Source of the DNA: Betaproteobacteria bacterium
GTDB lineage: Bacteria > Pseudomonadota > Gammaproteobacteria > Burkholderiales > Usitatibacteraceae
Length of the DNA: 8,480 bases
Assembly (NCBI GenBank): GCA_012274175.1
Contig: JAAOZZ010000291.1
Location: 1-8,480 of the forward strand
Direction: 5' to 3'
Position numbers and translations under genes: made by a program. Positions 1 to 6,097 of the stretch are shown in pieces. The notes under the pieces are model-generated. The model worked only from the letters and a program-made list of their open reading frames with translations, was not told the DNA's origin and searched no databases. The first letter of the stretch is position 1. Each line of letters opens with the position of its first letter.

Positions 1-793
1 CCTCTTCATCGTGCACATGCTCACCACGACCCGGCCCGCGTTCGTGAGCCCGGCGCTCTTCAAGGACCGCAACTTCCTCACCGGCAACGTCTTCATCTTC
101 GTGGTGGGCGTCGTCCTCTTCGCGACCCTCGCGCTGCTGCCCGCCCTGCTGCAGGACCTGCTGAACTATCCCGTCGTCCTCACCGGGATGGTGACGGCCC
201 CGCGGGGTGTCGGGACCCTGATCGCGATGTTCCTCGTGGGCCGGCTCATGGGAAAGGTCGATGCCCGGCTCATCATCGCGGCGGGGTTCGCGCTCACCGC
301 CGTGTCGCTCTGGCAGATGACCGGGTTCTACCTGCAGATGGACACCGCGCCGATCGTCTGGTCCGGCCTCGCCCAGGGCCTGGGCACCGGGTTCGTCTAC
401 GTGCCCCTGGCCGCGGTGACCTTCGCCACGCTCTCGCCCCGGTTCCGGAATGAAGGCACCGCGGTGTTCAGCCTGATTCGCAACCTGGGCAGCAGCATCG
501 GCATCTCCGTGGTCGAGACCCTGCTCACGCGCAACACCCAGGCGATGCACTCCCGGCTCGCGGAACGGATCACGCCCTACGGCGACTTCATGCATTCCCA
601 ACCGTCCTCGGCCCTCACGACGGTCCAGGGCCTCGCGGCGCTGAACCACGGCGTCACCGAGCAGGCCTCGATGATCGCCTACAACAACGATTTCAAGCTG
701 ATGATGATGCTCACCCTGTGCGCCATTCCCCTGGTCATGCTGCTGCGCGGCGGACGGGCGCCCAGGTCCGCCGAGCCGGTGGCGGTCGAATGA
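1..793 (+). CDS. DHA2 (EmrB/QacA) family MFS multidrug efflux pump, C-terminal part (5' end outside window)
   Basis: Inner-membrane proton-driven drug exporter of the 14-TM DHA2 group. The reading frame is open to the left edge (codons in phase from base 2), so about 263 C-terminal residues are present and the start is missing. Visible are the post-TM7 linker that ends in SPALFKDRNF, typical of EmrB proteins, followed by hydrophobic helices: FIFVVGVVLFATLALLPALL, the segment around GVGTLIAMFLVGRLMGK, ARLIIAAGFALTAVSLW, and the QGLGTGFVYVPL segment. After these come the conserved RNLGSSIGISVVETLL stretch, a polar periplasmic loop and a last helix MMMLTLCAIPLVMLLRGG. The stop overlaps the start of the next gene (ATGA at 790-793), so the two are probably co-translated. 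The neighbour is an outer-membrane channel lipoprotein, which suggests a tripartite EmrAB-OMF system; the adaptor (EmrA-like) would lie upstream, outside the window. Family is secure; the substrate cannot be read from sequence. Confidence 0.93.
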   Translation, partial: LFIVHMLTTTRPAFVSPALFKDRNFLTGNVFIFVVGVVLFATLALLPALLQDLLNYPVVLTGMVTAPRGVGTLIAMFLVGRLMGKVDARLIIAAGFALTAVSLWQMTGFYLQMDTAPIVWSGLAQGLGTGFVYVPLAAVTFATLSPRFRNEGTAVFSLIRNLGSSIGISVVETLLTRNTQAMHSRLAERITPYGDFMHSQPSSALTTVQGLAALNHGVTEQASMIAYNNDFKLMMMLTLCAIPLVMLLRGGRAPRSAEPVAVE

Positions 794-2247
794 TGCGCGA
801 TCGCTTTGCCGTGGCGCTTGTCCTGGCGCTCGCCGCGACTGCGGTAAGCGGTTGCGCCGCCGGGCCCGATTTCGTGCGTCCGGCTGCGCCCGAAGTGCAG
901 CGCTACACGCAACGCAGGCTGGCGCTCGAAGCGCCACCCACCGCGGATGCATCGGCGCAGCGCCTGCTGCCGGGCGAAACACCTGCCGCCGACTGGTGGC
1001 GCATGTTCCGCTCCGATGCGCTCGATGCCGTGGTGCAGCGCGCGTTGGCGGGCAATCCCACGCTGGCGGCGGCCGATGGGGCCCTGGCGCAGGCCCGGGA
1101 GCTCGTCCAGGCGCAGGCCGGGGGGCTCGATCCGCAGGTGGGCCTCGCGGGCGGCATCGGACGGCAGAAGTACGGCGCCGAGTTCCTCGGGACGCTGCCC
1201 AAGCCGCCGCCCTTCACGTATTTCGCGGTCGGACCGACGGTGAGCTACATGCTCGACTACGCCGGTGGCGGGGCGCGTTCCGTCGAGCGGCAGGCAGCCC
1301 TCGCGAGCTACCAGCGCCATCAGCGCGACGCCGCCTACCTCGCCGTGACCGGAAACGCGGTGATGCTGTCCCTGGAGATCGCGTCCCTGCGCGAGCAGGT
1401 CGCGACGGCCGAAAGCCTCCTCGAGCAGGATCGGGAGAACCTGAAGCTGGTCCAGCTCGCCTTCGACGCGGGATCGGTGTCGCGGCTGGACATCATCAGC
1501 GCGCAAAGCCAGCTCGCCGCCGACGGGACCCTGCTGCCGCCCCTGCGACAGCAGCTCGCCGTGGCCCGGCATGCGCTCGCGATCGTGCTGGGAGTGCCTC
1601 CCGCGAACGCCGCGCTGCCGGATTTCGACCTGGAGCGGATGGCATTGCCGAAGTCGCTGCCGGTTGCCCTGCCATCGGAGCTCGCGCGGCAACGTCCCGA
1701 CATCCTGGCTGCGGAGGCCCAGCTGCACGCGGCGACGGCGGCCGTGGGCATCGCCGACGCAAACCTCTATCCCCATGTCACGCTCACCGCCTCGATGGGA
1801 CAGCAATCCACGGATCTCGCCCATTTGTTCGACCGCGCGAGCAGCGTGTGGGGCCTCGCCGGGGGATTGGTCGCCCCGCTGTTCGACGGGGGTACGCTGC
1901 ACGCGCGGCAACGGGCCGCCGTCGACGCGATGCACGTGAGCGCGGCCCACTACGAGCAGACGGTGCTCACCGCATTCGGCCAGGTCGCCGATGCGCTGGA
2001 TGCCCTCGAGCACGACGCCGAGCTGCTGGGCGCCCAGGCGAAGGCCCGGGATGCCGCGCTCGCCAACCTCGATCTCACGCGCAAGAGCTATCGGGAAGGC
2101 AACGTCGGCGTGCTGCAGGTGCTCGACGCCGAGCGGCTGCAGCGGCAAGCGCAGCTGGGCTACGTGCGCGCCAGGGCGCAGCGCTATTTGGATACGGTGC
2201 AGCTCGTCCTGGCGTTGGGAGGCTCGGGACCGGGAAGCGCCGATTAG
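790..2247 (+). CDS. NodT-family efflux outer-membrane factor lipoprotein
   Basis: TolC-like outer-membrane channel of a tripartite pump (RND/MFS OMF lipoprotein, two OEP repeats), 485 residues, normal length for the family. The N-terminus is a lipoprotein signal: MMRDR, a hydrophobic stretch, then lipobox VSGC with the acylated Cys at residue 22. The mature start AGPDFVRP is the usual beginning of this family (CxxGPDYxxP type). An EADWW-like segment (AADWWRMFRSDALDAVVQRAL) opens the first repeat. The second repeat has the diagnostic LARQRPDILAAEAQLHAATA followed by IADANLYPHVTLTASMG and a final YREGNVGVLQVLDAE segment. Tandem ATGs exist at 790 and 793; 790 is chosen because it gives the 4-base ATGA overlap with the pump, and no strong Shine-Dalgarno is visible, consistent with translational coupling. 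The gene ends head-on with the kinase-like gene, sharing stop-codon bases. Confidence 0.95.
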   Translation: MMRDRFAVALVLALAATAVSGCAAGPDFVRPAAPEVQRYTQRRLALEAPPTADASAQRLLPGETPAADWWRMFRSDALDAVVQRALAGNPTLAAADGALAQARELVQAQAGGLDPQVGLAGGIGRQKYGAEFLGTLPKPPPFTYFAVGPTVSYMLDYAGGGARSVERQAALASYQRHQRDAAYLAVTGNAVMLSLEIASLREQVATAESLLEQDRENLKLVQLAFDAGSVSRLDIISAQSQLAADGTLLPPLRQQLAVARHALAIVLGVPPANAALPDFDLERMALPKSLPVALPSELARQRPDILAAEAQLHAATAAVGIADANLYPHVTLTASMGQQSTDLAHLFDRASSVWGLAGGLVAPLFDGGTLHARQRAAVDAMHVSAAHYEQTVLTAFGQVADALDALEHDAELLGAQAKARDAALANLDLTRKSYREGNVGVLQVLDAERLQRQAQLGYVRARAQRYLDTVQLVLALGGSGPGSAD

Positions 2248-3326
2248 GCCTGGAAGGCGCTCGCGTGGGAGCGGGCGAGGGCGAGGTATTTCTTCGCGCG
2301 GTTGATCCACTTGCGGTGCCCGTTGCCGCGGGGCTCGCGCAGGTGCCACACGGCGAGCATGGCGCGCACGCACGCGTGGTGGCTCTGGTAGAAATCCACG
2401 AGGCGCGGATCGGGAAGATCGCCGGAAAAGTCTGCGTACGCATCGAAGATCCATTGCCTGAGCTGCGGTCCGCCGAGGCGCTCGCACTCGAGGGCGAGGA
2501 AGCCCAGCTCCTCGGCGACGTCGAGCACGCGCAACTCCCGATCGAACTCGAGGCAGTCGATCACCTGCGCGCGCGGCTCCTCGAGGCAGACGTGCTCGGG
2601 CCGCAGGTCGCCGTGGCCCTCGACGATGCGCCCTTCGGTCACGCGGCGGTCGAAGAGCTCCGCGTGGGTGTCGAGGAAAGCGAGCTGCTGCTCGCCCAGC
2701 TCCTCCACCAGTGACGTGGGCAATCCCGCACCATCCGCGCAGAGGTCGCGCACGTGCTGCGCGATGCGCATGGCGAAGCGCGCGCGGAATTCGGGCGGCC
2801 GGATCGGCTCCGGCGGGCAGTCGCGGTAGAAGCGGCCGAGCACATCCATGAGGGAGCGCACGTCCTCCGGGGTCGCGCGCCCGCGGGCGACTAGCGCATC
2901 GAGCATGCGCGCCGCGGGCAGCCGGCGCATCCAGACGAGCCAGTCGACCACGTGCCCTCCGAGGTCGAGCCGCAAAAGGCCGTCGTCGCCCACCGTGAGC
3001 GACACCGCCCCCAGGTACACGCCCTCGGTCAAGCGGCGGTTGAGCGCGATCTCCATGCGGCAATGGGCCCGGCGCGCGGCCACGGTGCGCAGGTCGTGGT
3101 GGTCGAGGAAGGCGGGCTTCTTGAGCTTGTAGGCGTGGTTGACGGTGAGGAAGACCCAGGACATGTGGGTCTCGGCCGTCTGCACGCGGCGCACGCGCCC
3201 CGGATAGCCGGCCGGGTCCGAGAGGAACGCGACCTTCTCCTCGAGGCTGGGATCGGACGGCGCGACTTGGCGCGCGGCGTCGACCGCATTCGGTATCACT
3301 TCCGTGGTACGCAGCATGGAAGCCAT
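2244..3326 (-). CDS. Aminoglycoside-phosphotransferase-like kinase-fold protein (COG2187 type), stand-alone
   Basis: A 360-residue protein with the APH/choline-kinase fold; substrate unknown. The N-lobe has a SWVFLTVNHAYKLKKPAFLD segment (residues about 56-75) whose lysines match the nucleotide-binding region typical of the COG2187 group. The catalytic loop is GHGDLRPEHV (237-246): D240 is the likely catalytic base, but the usual metal-binding Asn five residues later is His245. The second metal site is VIDCLEFD (D257), followed by LRVLDVAEELGFLALECERLG, a strong family signature. In many relatives this module is fused to a C-terminal P-loop (AAA_33) kinase; here the protein stops after the APH-like part. 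The frame stays open to an ATG at 3500, but ATG 3326 is preferred: it has AGGGGA about 4-5 bases upstream, and the extra N-terminus would be a low-complexity translation of the regulatory region. The TAA stop overlaps the convergent gene's TAG. A true aminoglycoside resistance role is not implied. Confidence 0.88.
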   Translation of the reverse strand: MASMLRTTEVIPNAVDAARQVAPSDPSLEEKVAFLSDPAGYPGRVRRVQTAETHMSWVFLTVNHAYKLKKPAFLDHHDLRTVAARRAHCRMEIALNRRLTEGVYLGAVSLTVGDDGLLRLDLGGHVVDWLVWMRRLPAARMLDALVARGRATPEDVRSLMDVLGRFYRDCPPEPIRPPEFRARFAMRIAQHVRDLCADGAGLPTSLVEELGEQQLAFLDTHAELFDRRVTEGRIVEGHGDLRPEHVCLEEPRAQVIDCLEFDRELRVLDVAEELGFLALECERLGGPQLRQWIFDAYADFSGDLPDPRLVDFYQSHHACVRAMLAVWHLREPRGNGHRKWINRAKKYLALARSHASAFQA

Positions 3327-3334
3327 CGATTCCC

Positions 3335-3348
3335 CTGGTGCGCACCAG
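3335..3348. repeat. Perfect 14-bp palindrome just upstream of the kinase-like gene
   Basis: CTGGTGCGCACCAG reads identically on both strands. It ends 9 bases before the preferred start codon (3326) of the kinase-like gene, and its last AG is the beginning of that gene's AGGGGA ribosome-binding site. It could be an operator for a dimeric repressor, or in RNA a 5-bp stem with a GCGC loop beside the ribosome-binding site. The palindrome is directly seen; any function is inference. Confidence 0.45.
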
Positions 3349-3372
3349 ATTCCCATGGGCCGGGCGGGAGAA

Positions 3373-3388
3373 TTTGCGCGAGCGCAAA
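3373..3388. repeat. Inverted repeat TTTGCGC-GA-GCGCAAA in the divergent intergenic region
   Basis: Perfect 7-base arms separated by 2 bases, lying between the kinase-like gene (leftward) and the stress-protein unit (rightward), about 42 bases upstream of the FNR-type box. The A/T-ended arms in a very GC-rich stretch make it look like a protein-binding site rather than compositional chance. No known regulator is recognised. Confidence 0.4.
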
Positions 3389-3401
3389 CCGGGCGCAGAT
3401 A

Positions 3402-3413
3402 GGCCCCGGGGCC
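3402..3413. repeat. 12-bp GC palindrome GGCCCCGGGGCC
   Basis: Perfect palindrome followed immediately by GC-rich, partly self-complementary sequence (3411-3430). In DNA of this composition such palindromes arise easily, so it is listed as structure only. It sits immediately upstream of the FNR-type operator. Confidence 0.3.
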
Positions 3414-3429
3414 GCCGGCCGGCCGCGGC

Positions 3430-3443
3430 TTGACGGGCATCAA
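3430..3443 (+). promoter_or_regulatory. FNR/ANR/FixK-type operator upstream of the small membrane protein-Usp unit
   Basis: TTGAC-GGGC-ATCAA fits the FNR-family consensus TTGAY-N4-RTCAA exactly in all ten specified positions. Its centre (3436.5) lies about 41 bases before 3477/3478, and GACAAT at 3465-3470 matches 4 of 6 bases of the sigma-70 -10 hexamer at the right place. This is the geometry of a class II FNR-activated promoter with little need for a -35 element. The transcript would start about 30 bases before the ATG at 3507. Universal stress proteins are well-known members of FNR/ANR regulons, which supports the assignment. Confidence 0.72.
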
Positions 3444-3464
3444 TTGCGCGCCGGGAATGGCCGC

Positions 3465-3470
3465 GACAAT
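3465..3470 (+). promoter_or_regulatory. Candidate -10 element of the FNR-dependent promoter
   Basis: GACAAT (4/6 match to TATAAT, keeping the A at position 2 and the final AAT) is centred about 31 bases downstream of the FNR-type box centre, as expected when the activator sits near -41.5. The predicted start site is near 3477. Weak when taken alone; the spacing is what supports it. Confidence 0.5.
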
Positions 3471-3506
3471 GATTCCGTGTCCATCCGGCAAGGGCTCCAT
3501 TCGGCC

Positions 3507-3641
3507 ATGAACGCCTCGCGCATCTTTCTCGCCGCCCTCGTGCTCACCTGCGTGGCGGCGACCTGGTTCGCCTGCATCGCCGTCTTATCCGCGGGCAACG
3601 GGCTTCCCCCCGCGCCGCCTTCCGCGACCCGGGTCCAGTGA
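3507..3641 (+). CDS. Small single-TM protein (44 aa) coupled to a Usp gene
   Basis: Begins MNASRIFLAALVLTCVAATW: a short polar start and one hydrophobic helix (about residues 5-29), followed by a Pro/Ala-rich tail ending in ATRVQ. It could be an inner-membrane micro-protein; there is a small-residue stretch near the helix end but no clear cleavage site. Its TGA stop overlaps the GTG start of the Usp gene (GTGA at 3638-3641), which implies translational coupling. ATG 3507 is chosen because the predicted FNR-dependent transcript starts near 3477; an in-frame GTG at 3477 would then be leaderless. An AAGGG lies about 12 bases before the ATG, somewhat far for a ribosome-binding site. Function unknown; by context it may act with the stress protein under low oxygen. 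Confidence 0.6.
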   Translation: MNASRIFLAALVLTCVAATWFACIAVLSAGNGLPPAPPSATRVQ

Positions 3642-3946
3642 CTTACAGGCACCTCCTGCTGCCCATCGACGGCTCGAAGCTCTCGGAGGAGGCCGCGGCG
3701 GCCGGCATCGCGCTCGCGAAGGCGCTCGGCGCGCGCGTGACGGCGCTGCACGTGCTGCCGGAGCCGGCCACTTCCGGCCTCGAAGTGTGGGTGCACGGCG
3801 ACGAGGAATTCGAGGAGCGGCTCGACAAGACCTTCGAGGCCCACGGCCGCAAGGGACCCGACGCGGTGCTGCTCGCGAGCGAGACCCTCAATGTGATGAC
3901 GCTGGGCGCGCTTCCGGTACTGGTCCACCGATCCCCATCGCGATGA
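3638..3946 (+). CDS. Universal stress protein (UspA family), internally shortened
   Basis: The N-terminus (YRHLLLPIDGSKLSEEAAAA, then ALGARVTALHVLPEP) is classical UspA: strand 1 with the nucleotide-binding Asp11, helix 1 and strand 2. The C-terminus HGRKGPDAVLLASETLNVMT...LPVLVHR matches the family's terminal nucleotide-binding loop, helix and last strand. The protein has only 102 residues against the usual 140-150. Between FEERLDKTFEA (58-68) and HGRKG (69-73) roughly 40 residues are absent, including the strand normally reading like DLIVMAS. In the G-2x-G-9x-G(S/T) loop the later Gly is Ala80 (LAS instead of LGS) and the first Gly is also not kept. The frame is intact, so this is an in-frame deletion rather than a frameshift. 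Start GTG 3638 overlaps the upstream stop. It may bind ATP poorly, be a partial-fold partner, or be a decaying copy. It converges with the VIT gene 34 bases away. Confidence 0.82.
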   Translation: MTYRHLLLPIDGSKLSEEAAAAGIALAKALGARVTALHVLPEPATSGLEVWVHGDEEFEERLDKTFEAHGRKGPDAVLLASETLNVMTLGALPVLVHRSPSR

Positions 3947-3948
3947 TC

Positions 3949-3981
3949 GGCCCCGCCCGGGTCGTCGGCGGGAAGCGGGCC
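3949..3981. terminator. Possible bidirectional hairpin between convergent usp and VIT genes
   Basis: GGCCC (3949-3953) can pair with GGGCC (3977-3981), and CGCC (3954-3957) with GGCG (3967-3970), across an internal bulge. This gives an imperfect GC-rich stem filling the 34-base convergent gap. There is no T-run on either side, so it is not a canonical intrinsic terminator; it is the only candidate stop structure for both transcripts. Confidence 0.3.
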
Positions 3982-4724
3982 TAGGCCGCCGTTCCGAAGA
4001 GCGCTCCCACGCCCGCGGTGACGGCCATCGCGAGCGCCCCCCAGAAGGTCACCCGCAGCGTGCCCGGCGCCACGGGAGCGCCTCCCGCGCGCGCGGCGAG
4101 GGCCCCGAGGACCGCGAGGAACACGAGCGAGGTGCCGGACACGAACGGGATCAGTCTCTCCTCGGGCGCGAAGGCCGCGACCACGAGCGGCATCGCGGCG
4201 CCCACGGCGAAGCTCGCCGCGGAAGCGAGCGCGGCCTGGATCGGGCGCGCGCTCATGGTCTCGGTGATGCCCAGCTCGTCGCGGGCGTGGGCGCCGAGCG
4301 CGTCGTGGACCATCAGCTGCTCCGCCACCTTCTTCGCGAGCGCGTGATCGAGCCCGCGCCGGACGTAGATCGCCGCGAGCTCCTTGTGCTCGGCCTCGTT
4401 GTCGGTCTTGATCTCCATGCGCTCGCGCTCGAGCTCGGCCTTCTCGCTGTCCGCCTGGGAATGCACCGAGACGTATTCGCCAGCCGCCATGGACATGGCA
4501 CCCGCGGCGAGTCCCGCGATGCCCGCCACCATGACGGCGGGGTGGCTCGCGTTCGCGGCCGCCACGCCCAGCAGCAGGCTCGCCGTGGAGACGATGCCGT
4601 CGTTGGCGCCGAGCACCGCGGCGCGCAGCCAGCCGATGCGGCCCGTGAGATGTCGTTCCCAATGGCGCTTGCGCAAGCGAGTCTCCCGGGGGAAAGGGTG
4701 GAGGGCGGCAGGATTCTGGCACAT
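3981..4724 (-). CDS. VIT1/CCC1 family iron/manganese transporter-like membrane protein
   Basis: A 247-residue integral membrane protein of the vacuolar iron transporter family, which in bacteria is thought to export or sequester Fe2+/Mn2+. Family signatures: GWLRAAVLGANDGIVSTASL (31-50) leading into TM1, GAMSMAAGEYVSVHSQADSE (75-94) at TM2, a charged cytoplasmic metal-binding helical region rich in Glu (about 90-155: EKAELERERMEIKTDNEAEHKEL..., ending RDELGI), and three further helices (about 165-187, 193-212, 222-244). It follows the FAD oxidoreductase gene by 26 bases and is probably in the same transcript. ATG 4724 has AAGGG only 2 bases upstream; an alternative TTG at 4676 with GGGAG 6 bases upstream would give 231 residues and the more usual N-terminus, so the start is uncertain. 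Confidence 0.9.
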   Translation of the reverse strand: MCQNPAALHPFPRETRLRKRHWERHLTGRIGWLRAAVLGANDGIVSTASLLLGVAAANASHPAVMVAGIAGLAAGAMSMAAGEYVSVHSQADSEKAELERERMEIKTDNEAEHKELAAIYVRRGLDHALAKKVAEQLMVHDALGAHARDELGITETMSARPIQAALASAASFAVGAAMPLVVAAFAPEERLIPFVSGTSLVFLAVLGALAARAGGAPVAPGTLRVTFWGALAMAVTAGVGALFGTAA

Positions 4725-4750
4725 TTCCCTTGCGCACCCCGCCAGGGCAT

Positions 4751-6097
4751 TCACCCGCGCAGCACGCACTTCTCGTAGAGCGTGGGGAAGGTCCCCGCCG
4801 GATCGTACTTGCGCTTCAACGCGGAGTAGGAAGCGCCTCCATAGCGCGCGTCGAACTCCTCCCGGGAAAAGTAGCTCTCCGAGTAGAGCGATTTGATGCC
4901 GCCCAGCTCGCCCACCTCGCGCTCCACCAGACGGTTGAAATGCCCGTGCTCGTGGGGCTCGCGGGTGCGCACCACGTCCCAGAATCCGAAGTTCACGTGC
5001 AGCCCGCGGGCGAGCGGATAGAGGGGATGGCGCCCGGCACCGGGGCCCGGCGCGACCGGACACATCCACACCGGCCAGATGCCGATCTCGCGCGCGAGGA
5101 AGGCGAGGAACCGGGGTGCCGCGGCGATGGGGATGTCCACGTCCTGGATCACCGATTCGCCGTGCAGCCCCCGCAGGCGGTCGATGGCGCGGGTGGCGCC
5201 CATGCGGGCATTCCAGCGCATGATCTTGCCGTAGGTGCGCGAGCCCAGGCGCCCCGGGCCGTACAGGCGGCGCACGAGGGGATTCTGCGCGTAGAGGTTC
5301 TTCGAGCACCAGAACCAATCGGTGTCCCAGCGCCAGAGGAAGTCGTGGACGGTGAGCCAGTCTTCGCGCCGCGCCTCGATCGAGCGGTAGTAGATCGCGC
5401 GGTAGGTGTAGTCGCTCGTGGAAGGCGCCGCGTCGGCGAAGCGCCCGAGGGTGAGGTAGAGCCGGTCCGGCGCGAACATCGTCCCGTCGATGAAATCGGC
5501 GTCGTCCCCGGTGCAGTGCGCTTCGACCGCGTGGAAGTAGTCTTCCGCGTTGTCGAAGGGCACGTGCTCGATGCGCACGTAGGGCTTCACCGGCACCGCG
5601 CGCGCCGACACGCGCAGCGCATACCCCAGGGTGCCGTAGGAATTCGCAAAACCGAAGAAGAGGTCGGCGTATTCGTTGTCGGCCGTGCAGGTCAGCACGC
5701 GGGCGTCGCCGGTGAGCACCTCGATCTCGGACACCGTATCGTGCACGAGTCCGTGGCGGTGGGAGGTGGCCTCGATGCCCACGCCGGCGACCGCGCCGCC
5801 GAGCGTGATGGTCTTCAGTTGCGGCACCACGGCGGGCATGAGGCCGTGGGCGAGGCACGCGCGAACCAGGGACTCGTAGGTGACCATGCCTTCGGCGTCG
5901 ACCCGCCCCGCGTCGCGATCCACGGCGAGCACCTCGCACATCCCCCGCACGTCGAGGCGGCGGCGCGGCGCATGCGGGCGGTCGCGAAACAGGTTCGACG
6001 TCTCCTTGGCGAGGCCCACGGGTCCCGCGCCCTCGCCCATGCCGCGTACGAGCGCCTCCGTGCGCAGGGCGTGGGAAGCCGCGCCCGAAGGCGTCAT
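4751..6097 (-). CDS. FAD-binding oxidoreductase, DHCR24/DWARF1-like; probable methylene-fatty-acyl reductase (BfaA/TmsA-type)
   Basis: A 448-residue flavoprotein of the VAO/FAD_binding_4 family. The FAD phosphate-binding region is at residues about 97-120 (TLGGAVAGVGIEATSHRHGL), very like that of sterol delta-24 reductase; the upstream VPQLKTI and downstream FGFANSYGTLGYALRVSARAVP (148-169) complete the domain. The remainder is the substrate-binding cap plus a C-terminal RKYDPAGTFPTLYEKCV segment, also DHCR24-like. ATG 6097 overlaps the upstream stop by 4 bases (ATGA), so it is coupled to the CFA-synthase-family gene. Members of this family beside such methyltransferases (BfaA, TmsA) reduce a 10-methylene acyl chain to 10-methyl with a reduced cofactor. 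The protein is about the expected length and intact. A generic FAD-linked oxidase, or a desaturase role in furan fatty acid synthesis, are alternatives that the sequence alone does not exclude. Confidence 0.88.
   Translation of the reverse strand: MTPSGAASHALRTEALVRGMGEGAGPVGLAKETSNLFRDRPHAPRRRLDVRGMCEVLAVDRDAGRVDAEGMVTYESLVRACLAHGLMPAVVPQLKTITLGGAVAGVGIEATSHRHGLVHDTVSEIEVLTGDARVLTCTADNEYADLFFGFANSYGTLGYALRVSARAVPVKPYVRIEHVPFDNAEDYFHAVEAHCTGDDADFIDGTMFAPDRLYLTLGRFADAAPSTSDYTYRAIYYRSIEARREDWLTVHDFLWRWDTDWFWCSKNLYAQNPLVRRLYGPGRLGSRTYGKIMRWNARMGATRAIDRLRGLHGESVIQDVDIPIAAAPRFLAFLAREIGIWPVWMCPVAPGPGAGRHPLYPLARGLHVNFGFWDVVRTREPHEHGHFNRLVEREVGELGGIKSLYSESYFSREEFDARYGGASYSALKRKYDPAGTFPTLYEKCVLRG

Noticed and set aside
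2302..2315. TTGAT half-site at the end of the kinase-like gene
   Set aside because: The right half is TTGCG rather than RTCAA, so it is not an FNR-type box.
852..2714. 620-codon + strand open frame spanning the channel gene and the start of the opposing gene
   Set aside because: Low-complexity Arg/Ala/Gly translation out of frame with two well-supported genes; no motif.
3139..3152. TTGAC half-site inside the kinase-like gene
   Set aside because: No RTCAA right half at the correct spacing; a coding-sequence coincidence.
679..3387. 902-codon open frame on the - strand
   Set aside because: It runs antisense through the efflux channel gene and in another frame through the kinase-like gene; its translation is Arg/Ala/Gly-rich with no domain. 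It is a by-product of high GC, where stop codons are rare.
3327..3500. Longer start for the kinase-like gene at ATG 3500
   Set aside because: The added 58 residues are not family-like, would cover the divergent promoter including the FNR-type box, and the ATG at 3326 has a good AGGGGA ribosome-binding site.
4725..5939. Upstream extension of the VIT frame to 5939 and the 771-codon frame reaching 7066 upstream of the flavoprotein
   Set aside because: Both extensions are out-of-frame readings of the neighbouring genes. The family N-termini begin at about 4724 (or 4676) and at 6097.
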